Assembly (NCBI GenBank): GCA_023485685.1
Contig: JAMCZK010000038.1
Location: 1 to 64,000, forward strand
Length of the DNA stretch: 64,000 bases
Direction of reading: 5' to 3'
Source of the DNA: Chloroflexota bacterium
GTDB lineage: Bacteria > Chloroflexota > Anaerolineae > Anaerolineales > UBA11579
The first letter of the stretch is position 1. Every line of letters begins with the position of its first letter. The notes below the pieces were generated by a model that searched no databases, had not been told where the DNA came from, and saw only the letters and a program-made list of their open reading frames with translations. The translations under genes were made by a program, and so were the position numbers. Shown here one piece after another: positions 9,327-16,625 of the stretch.

Positions 9327-10583
9327 GTGAAAGTTCTTCGCATCGCCTGGAAAGACACCCTGACGCGCTTTCGCGACCGCAAAGCATTAATCGGCCTGCT
9401 GGCCGCGCCGCTCATCATTTCGGCTCTCATCGGCCTGGCCTTCGGCAATATCAATTTCGGCGGCAGCGAGCCGCCACTTAGCCATATCCCCATCATTTTG
9501 GTCAATGAAGATGACGGCCAGCTTGGGCAAGTCTACGAAGACGTGCTCACCTCGGATGCGCTCGCGGATCTGCTGGACGTCACAAAAATGGATGACCTGC
9601 AGGCCGCCCGTATTCAAATCGAGCAAGGCGAGGCTCGCGCGGTGGTGCACATCCCTACCGGGTTCAGCAACCAGATTATTCCGGCATCCACGGGCGCCAG
9701 TGTAGGGCAGGCTTCTATTAAAATTTTTACCGATCCAACCTCCACTGTAGCCCCAGTCATCGTAAAAAGCATCATTGAGCAGATCAGCGCGGGGATCAAC
9801 ACCGTCAACCTAGCTGCTGAGATCAGCGCCCAGCAGGCCATGGAGTATGCAGGCATCCTGGGACCCGAACTGGCGCGATTGGCGGAGATCCTGCCGGAGG
9901 AATTGAGCCAGGAAAACTTCGATTTCGAGACACAGAAACTGAGCCTAAACAAATCTCAGGTGGGCGAAGTGCAGCAAGACATCAACGCTTTTGCCTACTT
10001 CGTGCCGGGTATGGCGGTCTACTTCCTGATGTTCTCGATGTTCGGCGGTGCGCGTTCAATCCTTGACGAGGAAAGCCGCGGCACCCTGCCGCGCTTGATG
10101 ACCACTCCCACCCCTATCAGCGAGATCATCCTGGGCAAAATGGGAGGCACTTTCCTAACCGGGGTGCTGCAATTCACGATCCTCATGCTGGCATCTCGTT
10201 ATATTTTTCAGTTGAGTTGGGGCAATTCGCTCCTCGGGCTGGCGATGATTGTGCTCCTCACCGTGTTCGCCGCTAGCGGATTGGGCGCCCTGCTGACCAG
10301 CTTCACCAGGAACCAATTGCAGGCGAACGTTGTGGGAATGACGGTTTCCCTTGTGTTCGGCGCGCTGGGCGGTTCGTTCTTCTCGACACAAAATCTCACC
10401 GGCGCTTTGGATTTCGCCAGCCGCCTCACCATTAATCGCTGGGCCATGGATGGGCTGACCAAGCTGACCATTTCAGGCGCTGGATTCAACGAGGTTCTCA
10501 CTGAGGCCGCGGTACTGGGCGTCATTGGCCTGGTCACCTATGCCCTGGCCATTCCCGCCTTTCAGCGCCGCTTTGTGAAATAA
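9327..10583 (+). CDS. ABC-2 type permease
   Basis: A 418-residue membrane protein with the ABC-2 plan: one N-terminal helix (about 25-42), a large extracellular domain (about 45-220) and five or so C-terminal helices. The segment DEESRGTLPRLMTTPTPISEIILGK is the usual cytosolic elbow that meets the ATPase. GTG start, placed just after the repeat. It is followed by a paralogous permease one base later; the two probably form a heterodimeric channel with the ATPase upstream. Confidence 0.9.
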   Translation: MKVLRIAWKDTLTRFRDRKALIGLLAAPLIISALIGLAFGNINFGGSEPPLSHIPIILVNEDDGQLGQVYEDVLTSDALADLLDVTKMDDLQAARIQIEQGEARAVVHIPTGFSNQIIPASTGASVGQASIKIFTDPTSTVAPVIVKSIIEQISAGINTVNLAAEISAQQAMEYAGILGPELARLAEILPEELSQENFDFETQKLSLNKSQVGEVQQDINAFAYFVPGMAVYFLMFSMFGGARSILDEESRGTLPRLMTTPTPISEIILGKMGGTFLTGVLQFTILMLASRYIFQLSWGNSLLGLAMIVLLTVFAASGLGALLTSFTRNQLQANVVGMTVSLVFGALGGSFFSTQNLTGALDFASRLTINRWAMDGLTKLTISGAGFNEVLTEAAVLGVIGLVTYALAIPAFQRRFVK

Positions 10584-10584
10584 G

Positions 10585-11817
10585 ATGTTGCGCAAAATCT
10601 TTGCCATTGCCGCGTTGCACCTCAAGACCACGTATCAAAGCCGCTCCGCGTTACTTTTCGGCTTGGCCATGCCGGTTGTTTTCACCCTGGTGATCGGAGC
10701 GGCGATAGGCCAGCAAGAAGGCCCAGCGGCAGAGGCCTGGGAATTATTTGTAGTCAATGAGGATCGCGGCGAGTTGGGCTCACAGTTGGTTCAGAATCTC
10801 GAAGCTAATCCAGTTCTCGAAGTGAGGTTGGAAGACGCAGAAACCACCCGCGCCGAACTGGATGCGGAGGAAATCTCTGCCGGTCTGTTCATCCCGGAAG
10901 ACTTCAGCGCCCGTCTGTTGGACGGAGAATCGCTTTCCCTTGATTTCATCGCCAACATAAAGGATGCTTTATCGGGCCAGGTGGTGGAGCAGGCTGTACA
11001 AGCTGCGCTCAACGAATTGGCCAGTTCGATAGACATTGCCGCTGCCAGCTTGCGAGTCGCCACACGCCTGGGCCTTTTCGAACCCGGTTTGGCAGGCGCG
11101 CCGAGCGAGGCTGATTACCAGCGAGAAGCAATCGACTCTGCTCGGGCTCGCATGCAATCGGGTCCGCCGATCACGGTGCAAGCCATACAGCAAACTCAAC
11201 GGAAAGAACCCGGGGACGCCATCCCGCTCGGGTTCAACCAATCCTCGCCAGGAATAGCAGTCATCTTCGCCATGTTCTTCGTCATGGCGGGAACCAGCTC
11301 CCTCGTCGTGGAGCGCGAACGAGGAACCCTATCCCGCCTAATGACTGCCCCGGTGAGCAAAGGCATCATCATGGCTGGCAAGCTGCTGGGGGTTTACATC
11401 TCCGCCAGCGTCCAATTCGCCATCATGGTGCTTTTCGGGGTTTTCGCGCTTGGCGTCGATTGGGGGGCCGAGCCGCCGGGAATCATCCTTATGATCCTGG
11501 CATTCACCTTCAGCATCACCGGCTTGGGGATTCTGGTGGCTTCTATGGTTCGCACATCCAGCCAGATCGACGCGGTAAGCACCATATTGATCATGCCGCT
11601 GGCCGGGCTGGGCGGCGCTATGTGGCCGCTGGAGATCGTGCCGCAATGGATGCAGCAGCTCGCCGTATTCCTGCCCAGTGGCCTGGCGATGCGCGGCTTC
11701 CACGACCTCATCACCCGCGGCTTGGGATTGCAGGATGTGCTATTGGAGGCCGGAGCGCTGGTGGCGTTTGGAGTTGTATTCTTGGCTGTCGGGGCGTGGC
11801 GATTCAAGTACGAATAA
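10585..11817 (+). CDS. ABC-2 type permease (second subunit)
   Basis: A 410-residue paralogue of the preceding permease with the same plan: N-terminal helix, extracellular domain (about 40-220), then clustered helices. VERERGTLSRLMTAPVSKGII is the equivalent ATPase-contact segment. It starts one base after the previous stop, so expression is tightly coupled. It is the last gene of the exporter unit; no clear terminator follows. Confidence 0.9.
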   Translation: MLRKIFAIAALHLKTTYQSRSALLFGLAMPVVFTLVIGAAIGQQEGPAAEAWELFVVNEDRGELGSQLVQNLEANPVLEVRLEDAETTRAELDAEEISAGLFIPEDFSARLLDGESLSLDFIANIKDALSGQVVEQAVQAALNELASSIDIAAASLRVATRLGLFEPGLAGAPSEADYQREAIDSARARMQSGPPITVQAIQQTQRKEPGDAIPLGFNQSSPGIAVIFAMFFVMAGTSSLVVERERGTLSRLMTAPVSKGIIMAGKLLGVYISASVQFAIMVLFGVFALGVDWGAEPPGIILMILAFTFSITGLGILVASMVRTSSQIDAVSTILIMPLAGLGGAMWPLEIVPQWMQQLAVFLPSGLAMRGFHDLITRGLGLQDVLLEAGALVAFGVVFLAVGAWRFKYE

Positions 11818-11973
11818 TGCTGGTTTACTTCCCCTTCACTGCATTTGAAGAAGGTGGGTATATTGGTCAGTACGAATTGGCTTAAAATATCGCGCGCTGG
11901 AAATGGATGAAGGCTTGCTCTGGTTCTGGATCAGGACTCATGCCGAATATGACAGGATGCGGGAATAGCAAGC

Positions 11974-12030
11974 GCCTTGCGAAGGTTGGACTTGTAATCA
12001 CCACTGCCTTAAAACAAACCTTCGCAAGGC
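11974..12030. repeat. AACCTTGCGAAGG-family inverted repeat
   Basis: GCCTTGCGAAGGTT (11974-11987) and AACCTTCGCAAGGC (12017-12030) are perfect inverted copies around a 29-nt spacer. A close relative occurs at 55190-55249, with a variant arm motif at 56765-56806. The right arm abuts the leader of a lipoprotein remnant, whose true start codon it may have displaced. Confidence 0.75.
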
Positions 12031-12032
12031 TG

Positions 12033-12119
12033 ACTTTCGCTCTACTGCTGGCCCTGCTGCTGGCCGCCTGCAGCCCGGCTGCCGTGCCCGCGGCTCCTCC
12101 CTTCCAGAATTGGCTATAA
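12033..12119 (+). pseudogene. Lipoprotein leader fragment
   Basis: The frame encodes TFALLLALLLAACSP followed by 12 residues and a stop. LLAAC is a typical lipobox, so this is the start of a lipoprotein gene whose body is missing. No start codon follows the AACCTTGCGAAGG repeat that directly precedes it. A near-identical leader (40 of 42 bases, 12051-12092 against 12665-12706) lies on the other side of the hicBA pair. Confidence 0.55.
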
Positions 12120-12128
12120 TGAGCGGAA

Positions 12129-12383
12129 ATGAGCAACGATAAAAAAACAAAGGTTTTGGAATATAACGCCATCTTTACTCAAGAAGAAGAGGGTGGCTAT
12201 TCGGTGCACGTTCCCGATTTACCGGGTTGTTATTCGCAAGGCGAAACGTTTGAAGAGGCCAAGGCGAATATTAGCGAGGCTATTGAGCTTTACCTGGAGG
12301 GCGCCGACGAAGCGCTTTATCACATACCGGAAAAGACCAGAAGAGAATTTATGGCTCCGGTTTCAGTGCGCATCATTGAGTAA
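12129..12383 (+). CDS. hicB: HicB-family antitoxin
   Basis: An 84-residue protein with the HicB RNase-H-like fold signature: YNAIFTQEEEGGYSVHVPDLPGC, then GETFEEAKANISEAIELYLE. It should bind and inactivate the HicA toxin and probably represses its own promoter. No C-terminal DNA-binding tail is obvious. The stop overlaps the hicA start (TAATG). The order antitoxin-toxin is the less common hicBA arrangement. The pair is bracketed by duplicated lipoprotein leaders, suggesting insertion. Confidence 0.9.
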   Translation: MSNDKKTKVLEYNAIFTQEEEGGYSVHVPDLPGCYSQGETFEEAKANISEAIELYLEGADEALYHIPEKTRREFMAPVSVRIIE

Positions 12384-12610
12384 TGCCGCGCCTGCCTCAG
12401 GTCTCTGGCAAAGAACTGGTCAAGGCGTTCTTAAAGGATGGGTGGACGGTGATTGGCCAAAAAGGGAGCCACGTAAAGCTTAGAAGGGTTCTTGAAGGGC
12501 AGGAGAAAACAATCATCATCCCGCAGCATAAGACAGTCAAGAAAGGGACCCTCGCAGGCATCTTGAAGGACAGTGGGATAAGTTTGGACAGGCTCAGGGA
12601 AATTCTGTAA
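12383..12610 (+). CDS. hicA: HicA-family mRNA interferase toxin
   Basis: A 75-residue protein with the double-stranded-RNA-binding-like HicA fold: VSGKELVKAFLKDGW, then GSHVKLRR, in which the His is the catalytic residue. The later part IIIPQHKTVKKGTLAGILKDSGIS also fits the family. HicA cuts mRNA and stops growth when HicB is lost. Its ATG overlaps the last base of hicB. Length is normal, so the toxin looks intact. Confidence 0.9.
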   Translation: MPRLPQVSGKELVKAFLKDGWTVIGQKGSHVKLRRVLEGQEKTIIIPQHKTVKKGTLAGILKDSGISLDRLREIL

Positions 12611-12628
12611 CCAGCGGACTAGCAATCA

Positions 12629-12751
12629 ATGCGAGCGCGCGTTTTATCATTTCTCACATTACTCGCCCTGCTGCTGGCCGCCTGCAGCCCGGCCGCCGCG
12701 CCCGCGACGTTTCTTTTTTACACAAAAAGCTTTGGCAATTTCGGATCTTAA
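12629..12751 (+). pseudogene. Truncated lipoprotein (leader plus 20 residues)
   Basis: ATG at 12629 opens a 40-codon frame: MRARVLSFLTLLALLLAAC, a complete lipoprotein signal peptide with LLAAC lipobox, then SPAAAPA and an unrelated-looking tail ending at TAA 12749-12751. The leader matches the fragment at 12051-12092. The body seems to have been lost, and a heptamer array begins right after the stop. It could still make a very short lipoprotein, but a remnant is more likely. Confidence 0.5.
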
Positions 12752-12783
12752 CAGTCAACCGTCTACTGTCTACTATCTACTGC
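12752..12783. repeat. Degenerate 7-nt tandem array
   Basis: Units in register: CAGTCAA, CCGTCTA, CTGTCTA, CTATCTA, CTGC. The array overlaps the stop codon of the minus-strand gene that ends at 12777. Similar 7-nt arrays occur at 15285, 25054, 26704, 43546, 45432 and 45887. Confidence 0.7.
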
Positions 12784-13283
12784 TTCACCCCCACCCACAA
12801 AAACCAATACTTCCCTTTCGGAAACGCCTTCTCGGATTCTTTCCCCCACACAAAGTCACCGCTGGTCGTCATCTCTTTTAGCTTGCTGTCGAGCGCGGCT
12901 AGCTGGCTGCTGAGCCCGGGCGCCTCGCCGGCTAACAATTCCAGCAACGTGCGCACGCGCACTTCGGTCTTGTATTGCGCCGCATAACGCGAGGGGTGCT
13001 CAGATAATTCAGCCAGGTATTGGGTCCACTGTCGCAGCCTCGAGCCAAACTCGCGCTCGGCTTTCTTCTGCCAGGCGCTGGGCCATTCCTTTTTCTGGGC
13101 GGCAATTTCCGTCAACAGCCTCCTGTCGCCGCCAGCGGCTTTCACCTGCGTCTCGGCCAGAAGCAGGTTACCGAGAGTTAGTTGCGGATCGATGCCGATA
13201 TTCCAGAAGATCTCGTTGGAGAGCAAATAATCTTTGAGTTGGGGGACGGCGGCCTGGAGCCAGCGGAGATCGTTAGAAGCCAT
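12777..13283 (-). CDS. Hypothetical protein, helical
   Basis: A protein of about 168 residues, rich in charged residues and Leu, without membrane helices or a signal peptide. It begins MASNDLRWLQAAVPQLKDYLL and ends FPKGKYWFLWVGVKQ. Predicted mainly alpha-helical; no catalytic motif is visible and the family is not recognised. ATG at 13281-13283 is chosen; GTG two codons earlier is possible. The 27 bases at 13246-13272, near the gene's 5' end, are duplicated at 13506-13532 beyond a repeat cluster. Confidence 0.6.
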   Translation of the reverse strand: MASNDLRWLQAAVPQLKDYLLSNEIFWNIGIDPQLTLGNLLLAETQVKAAGGDRRLLTEIAAQKKEWPSAWQKKAEREFGSRLRQWTQYLAELSEHPSRYAAQYKTEVRVRTLLELLAGEAPGLSSQLAALDSKLKEMTTSGDFVWGKESEKAFPKGKYWFLWVGVKQ

Positions 13284-13289
13284 AGTCAC

Positions 13290-13547
13290 CCGTCATTGCG
13301 AGCGAGTAAGCCTGCTGCCAGGCAGGCGTGACGACGCGAAGCAAACTCGAAAAATCATCATAGTTGCCTATAAACCTCGACGTATATTAACAGCAAACGA
13401 CGAATAAGAATTGTAAACAATATTTCAAGTACGAGATTGCCACGTCGGCTGCACCGTTAAAAGCGGTGCAAAACGCCTCCTCGCAATGACGATAGTCGTC
13501 GGGGTACGGCGGCCTGGAGCCAGCGGAGATCGGATGAGCAATACATC
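13290..13547. repeat. Repeat cluster with duplicated gene end
   Basis: No gene. CGTCATTGCGAGCGAG at 13291 starts one GTCATTGCGAG-type copy. GATTGCCACGTCGGCTGC...CTCCTCGCAATGACG (about 13436-13494) is another in the opposite sense, with an inner ACCGTTAAAAGCGGT hairpin. At 13506-13532 a 27-bp exact copy of 13246-13272 follows, so the cluster lies between direct copies of the neighbouring gene's 5' part. Confidence 0.7.
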
Positions 13548-14057
13548 TTAGAAATTCCTAGGGTTTTCCTTGTCCAATTCCCACTTGAGTGGATTATTCA
13601 CAATGTATTCGCGAATACTATCTAGATCTTTGTCGTCTCTGATAACGTGATCGTAAAAGGATCTCTGCCAAAGAGGAACGCCGACCTTCCTTCCCCGTTC
13701 ATTAACACGACGAGCAGACCAGGTTTTAAAACCGCGGATGATTTCCGAGAGATTATGATTTTTTCGTAGGGACAGGTTTCCAAACCTGTCCTCATCGCCT
13801 TGCTTCAAGATAGCAATGGCGTGAAAATGATTCGGCATGACGATGAATTCGTCTAATTGGAGGTTGGGATAATGGTTTGGCAGATCCCGCCAAGCGTCCT
13901 TGACAATATTTCCAGATTCATTCAAGACCATTTGGCCATTATTTATAGATCCGAAGCGCAGTCCTTTGTCCGCAGTGCAAATAGTAACGAAATAGTAACC
14001 GGTTGTACTGTAATCAAATCCCTGCAAGCGCGGCGAGGATTTTCGTTGAAGGGTCAT
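13548..14057 (-). CDS. REP-associated tyrosine transposase (IS200-like Y1)
   Basis: A 169-residue Y1 transposase domain. YYFVTICTADKG starts the fold, MPNHFHAI carries the HUH metal-binding pair, and SFYDHVIRDDKDLDSIREYI carries the region of the catalytic Tyr. RAYT proteins nick single-stranded DNA at REP palindromes and are thought to spread them. Residues about 89-97 (GDEDRFGNL) are encoded by a copy of the GGGACAGGTTT palindrome that also stands free at 14110-14139. The gene therefore carries its own likely REP within its coding sequence. Length is normal and no frameshift is seen. Confidence 0.92.
   Translation of the reverse strand: MTLQRKSSPRLQGFDYSTTGYYFVTICTADKGLRFGSINNGQMVLNESGNIVKDAWRDLPNHYPNLQLDEFIVMPNHFHAIAILKQGDEDRFGNLSLRKNHNLSEIIRGFKTWSARRVNERGRKVGVPLWQRSFYDHVIRDDKDLDSIREYIVNNPLKWELDKENPRNF
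13766..13791. repeat. REP-like palindrome inside the transposase gene
   Basis: GGACAGGTTT and AAACCTGTCC (arms at about 13770-13779 and 13782-13791) pair around a 2-nt loop. It is in frame within the RAYT coding sequence and encodes part of a loop between conserved motifs. It shares both arms with the free palindrome at 14110-14139. Confidence 0.8.
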
Positions 14058-14109
14058 ATGCCTTCATTGTAAATGATGTTTTGGGATGGTTGGCGGGATT
14101 GCAGATAGA

Positions 14110-14139
14110 GTAGGGACAGGTTTAGAAACCTGTCCCTAC
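14110..14139. repeat. REP-like palindrome upstream of the transposase
   Basis: Perfect inverted repeat: GTAGGGACAGGTTT and AAACCTGTCCCTAC, overlapping only at the short loop. It lies 53 bp from the RAYT start codon, the usual position of a REP relative to its RAYT gene. It is the probable recognition site of that transposase. Confidence 0.82.
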
Positions 14140-14186
14140 GTTTTCAACTTTTATGGGAAATTGTACAATGGTGATTGCGAAATTTC

Positions 14187-15056
14187 ATGCGCAGCGAAAA
14201 AGAAATACTTGATCTGATCTTGGAAATCGCCCGCAAGGAAGACGCCGTCCGCGTGGTGGTGATGAACGGCTCGCGGGTAAACCCAAATACTCCCCGTGAC
14301 CCATTTCAAGACTTCGACATCATTTACTTTGTCACTGACGTTGCCCCTTTCGTAGAAAACCGCGGTTGGCTCACGCCCTTTGGCGAACTCATGATCCTGC
14401 AGACACCGGAGGCCATGAGGGAACCGGCGCCAGAAGACGATGGACATTTTTCGTACCTGATGCAATTCACGGATGGAAATCGAATCGATCTGTCACTGCG
14501 CCCGCTTTCACAGCTTTACAAGGTTTACGAAGACCGCCTGGCCGTTCTGCTGCTAGACAAAGACGGCGTTGTCGAAGCTTTGCCTGCGCCATCCGAAAAG
14601 GGATACCTGCCAAAACCGCCCACGCCCAAGGCTTTCGAAGATTGCTCCAATGAATTTTGGTGGGTATCCATTTATGTAGCCAAAGCCCTATGGCGGGGAA
14701 ACCTTTTCCACGCGAAAGATCTGCTCGATTGCACCGTGCGGGATCAACTAATGAAGATGCTAACCTGGCATTTCGGGATCCAAACCGATTTCCGAGTCAA
14801 TCCGGGTAAAGGAGGCAAATATTTTCGAACCTATCTTGATTCCGAGTTGGTCAAGATGCTGGATCAGACTTATACAGGTTTGGATGAGGACGAGAATTGG
14901 AAGGCCCTGTTCACAATGTGTGACTTGTTTAGAAAGATAGCCGGGCAAATTGCGGACAAATATGGTTTCGATTATCCCGGCGAAGATGACAAACAAGTCA
15001 TGGAGCACTTGAAACACATATACCAGCTACCCCGTAATGCAAATGAGATTTATTAG
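14187..15056 (+). CDS. Aminoglycoside 6-adenylyltransferase-like (AadE family)
   Basis: A 289-residue nucleotidyltransferase. It begins MRSEKEILDLILEIARKED as ANT(6) enzymes do, and the active-site segment MNGSRVNPNTPRDPFQDFDI shows the GSR and DxD-type motif that binds ATP-Mg. KDLLDCTVRDQLMKMLTWH in the C-terminal half is also family-typical. ANT(6) enzymes adenylylate streptomycin at position 6. ATG at 14187 fits the family start better than TTG at 14175. TACAAT at 14164-14169 may be its -10 box, leaving a very short leader. It stands next to repeats and a transposase, suggesting mobility. Resistance activity is unproven. Confidence 0.85.
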   Translation: MRSEKEILDLILEIARKEDAVRVVVMNGSRVNPNTPRDPFQDFDIIYFVTDVAPFVENRGWLTPFGELMILQTPEAMREPAPEDDGHFSYLMQFTDGNRIDLSLRPLSQLYKVYEDRLAVLLLDKDGVVEALPAPSEKGYLPKPPTPKAFEDCSNEFWWVSIYVAKALWRGNLFHAKDLLDCTVRDQLMKMLTWHFGIQTDFRVNPGKGGKYFRTYLDSELVKMLDQTYTGLDEDENWKALFTMCDLFRKIAGQIADKYGFDYPGEDDKQVMEHLKHIYQLPRNANEIY

Positions 15057-15079
15057 TGAGCTATTTTTCATTCATTGGT

Positions 15080-15266
15080 GGAGATTGCCACGTCGGCTGC
15101 GCCGTTAAAAGCGGCGCAAGGCGCCTCCTCGCAATGACGAAAAAAAGCGGGCGGGGTACCATTCGCTTCGCTCAGGGCAAGCTTAGACCCGTCCCTACGG
15201 ATTAATCAATGTCTCTTTGCAAATTGGCTTGGGGATTGCCACGCTCGCTTCGCTCGCTCGCAATGG
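15080..15266. repeat. Two GTCATTGCGAG-type inverted-repeat copies
   Basis: GATTGCCACGTCGGCTGC, an inner GCGCCGTTAAAAGCGGCGC hairpin and CCTCCTCGCAATGACG (15083-15139) form one element, nearly identical to that at 13436-13494. A shorter one, GATTGCCACGCTCGC...CGCTCGCAATGG, lies at about 15234-15266. No gene is seen between 15057 and 15314. Confidence 0.75.
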
Positions 15267-15284
15267 TTTTCGGAGTTTTGTGAA

Positions 15285-15319
15285 AGCTAATAGCTAAACG
15301 CTAACAGCTATCAGCTATT
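15285..15319. repeat. Degenerate 7-nt tandem array at the end of the E2 gene
   Basis: Units in exact 7-nt register: AGCTAAT, AGCTAAA, CGCTAAC, AGCTATC, AGCTATT. The array runs over the TAG stop of the pyruvate dehydrogenase E2 gene (15315-15317), so it supplies that stop codon. Confidence 0.78.
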
Positions 15320-16625
15320 GCATAAACAGCGAGACAGGATTCTCTAAATACTGCCCCATTGCCTGCAAATACTGCGCCGCTTCGGCGCCGTCGCTGACGC
15401 GGTGGTCCACCGAGATGGTGGCGCGCATGCGCCAGCCGGGCGCCACCTGCCCGTCCTTCACCACTGCCTGCTGCAGCGCGGAACCGAGCGCCAGGATGGC
15501 GGCTTCAGGCGGGTTGATGATGGCGACGAATTCGAATACATCATACATGCCCAGGTTGCTGATGGTGAAGGTGGAGCCTTCGATATCTTCGGACTGTACT
15601 TTGCCTGAGCGGACGCGCTCGGCCATCTGTTTGACTTCCATTGAGATCTGTCGCAGCGGTTTGCGATCGGCGTCCTTACACACTACGGTGAGCAGGCCAT
15701 TATCCGCCGCCACTGCCACACCGATATTGACTCGGCCGAATTGCAGCACCGCGTCGCCATCCAGTTTGGCGTTGAGATTCGGGAACTGGCGCAATGCCAA
15801 CGCGGCTGCTTTGATCACGAAATCATTCACCGAGAGTTTTTCGCCGCCGCCTTCCAGCGCCATGTTCGCTTGCTCGCGGGCATCCATTACGCGATCCATG
15901 TCGTATTCATGGGTCACGTAGAAATGGGGGACTTCCTGGCGCGACTGCGTCATGCGTCGCCCGATTGCAGACCGCAGGCGGCTCAGCGGCAAGCGCTGGT
16001 CAGCTGGCGGCGGGCCCAGCGCGACCTTCTGCAGGCCGGGTAAGCCAACAGCCCCGGACTTGGCGCTCTCGATGTCTTTCCTGGTAATGCGGCCTTGCGG
16101 CCCGCTGCCGCGCACAGATTGCAGATTGATGCCGCGCTCGCGCGCCAGGCGCCGAGCCAATGGAGACACGCGTACACCGGCGGGAAGATGACCGTTGCCC
16201 TCGGATGTCTTGATGTCCTGAGGTTTGGAGGTCTTGATGTCGGGACGTCGCGCAGGTCCCTCTTTGACTTCCGGACTTCGAGACCTCTCGACTTCCTGAC
16301 TTCTAGACTTCTGGACCTCCTGACTTTCTTTTTTCTGCTCCCCAGCACCCGCGCTCACCAATACAGATTCATCCACCTTTTCACCCGCTTCACCCACGGC
16401 GGCGATCGGTTGGCTCACGGGGACAGCAGTGCCCTCTTTGACCAGATGTTTGAGCACTACGCCGCTGAATTGTGATTCCACTTCAACGGTGGCCTTGTCG
16501 GTTTCGATCTCGGCCAATAGTTCGCCTTTTTCGACTTTGTCGCCTTCTTTTTTGGCCCAACGCAGCAGGGTGCCTTCGGCCATGTCAAAGCCCAGCTTGG
16601 GCATGATCACAATCTCGGCCATCAC
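15315..16625 (-). CDS. pdhC: Pyruvate dehydrogenase E2, dihydrolipoamide acetyltransferase
   Basis: A 436-residue E2 core subunit that transfers acetyl groups to CoA. A single lipoyl domain (about 2-78) has the modified Lys in ETDKATVEVES. A variable linker (about 90-145) follows, then a peripheral-subunit-binding domain (about 148-185; VRVSPLARRLARERG and GPQGRITRKDIE). The catalytic domain (about 205-436) has the His/Asp active-site motif SVDHRVSDGAEAA. The linker is encoded by degenerate 8-nt tandem repeats, giving SQEVQKSRSQEVERSRSPEV. It overlaps the E1beta gene (start GTG or ATG around 16620-16625) and ends in a heptamer array. No E3 gene is nearby. Confidence 0.95.
   Translation of the reverse strand: MMAEIVIMPKLGFDMAEGTLLRWAKKEGDKVEKGELLAEIETDKATVEVESQFSGVVLKHLVKEGTAVPVSQPIAAVGEAGEKVDESVLVSAGAGEQKKESQEVQKSRSQEVERSRSPEVKEGPARRPDIKTSKPQDIKTSEGNGHLPAGVRVSPLARRLARERGINLQSVRGSGPQGRITRKDIESAKSGAVGLPGLQKVALGPPPADQRLPLSRLRSAIGRRMTQSRQEVPHFYVTHEYDMDRVMDAREQANMALEGGGEKLSVNDFVIKAAALALRQFPNLNAKLDGDAVLQFGRVNIGVAVAADNGLLTVVCKDADRKPLRQISMEVKQMAERVRSGKVQSEDIEGSTFTISNLGMYDVFEFVAIINPPEAAILALGSALQQAVVKDGQVAPGWRMRATISVDHRVSDGAEAAQYLQAMGQYLENPVSLFMQ
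16204..16329. repeat. Degenerate 8-nt tandem array within the E2 linker
   Basis: About fifteen octamers in register on the plus strand, in two blocks: GATGTCTT, GATGTCCT, GAGGTTTG, GAGGTCTT and so on from 16204, and GACTTCCG, GACTTCGA, GACCTCTC, GACTTCCT, GACTTCTA, GACTTCTG, GACCTCCT from 16266. The array encodes residues about 99-141 of E2. An intergenic relative with the same octamer type lies at 23715-23794. Confidence 0.85.
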
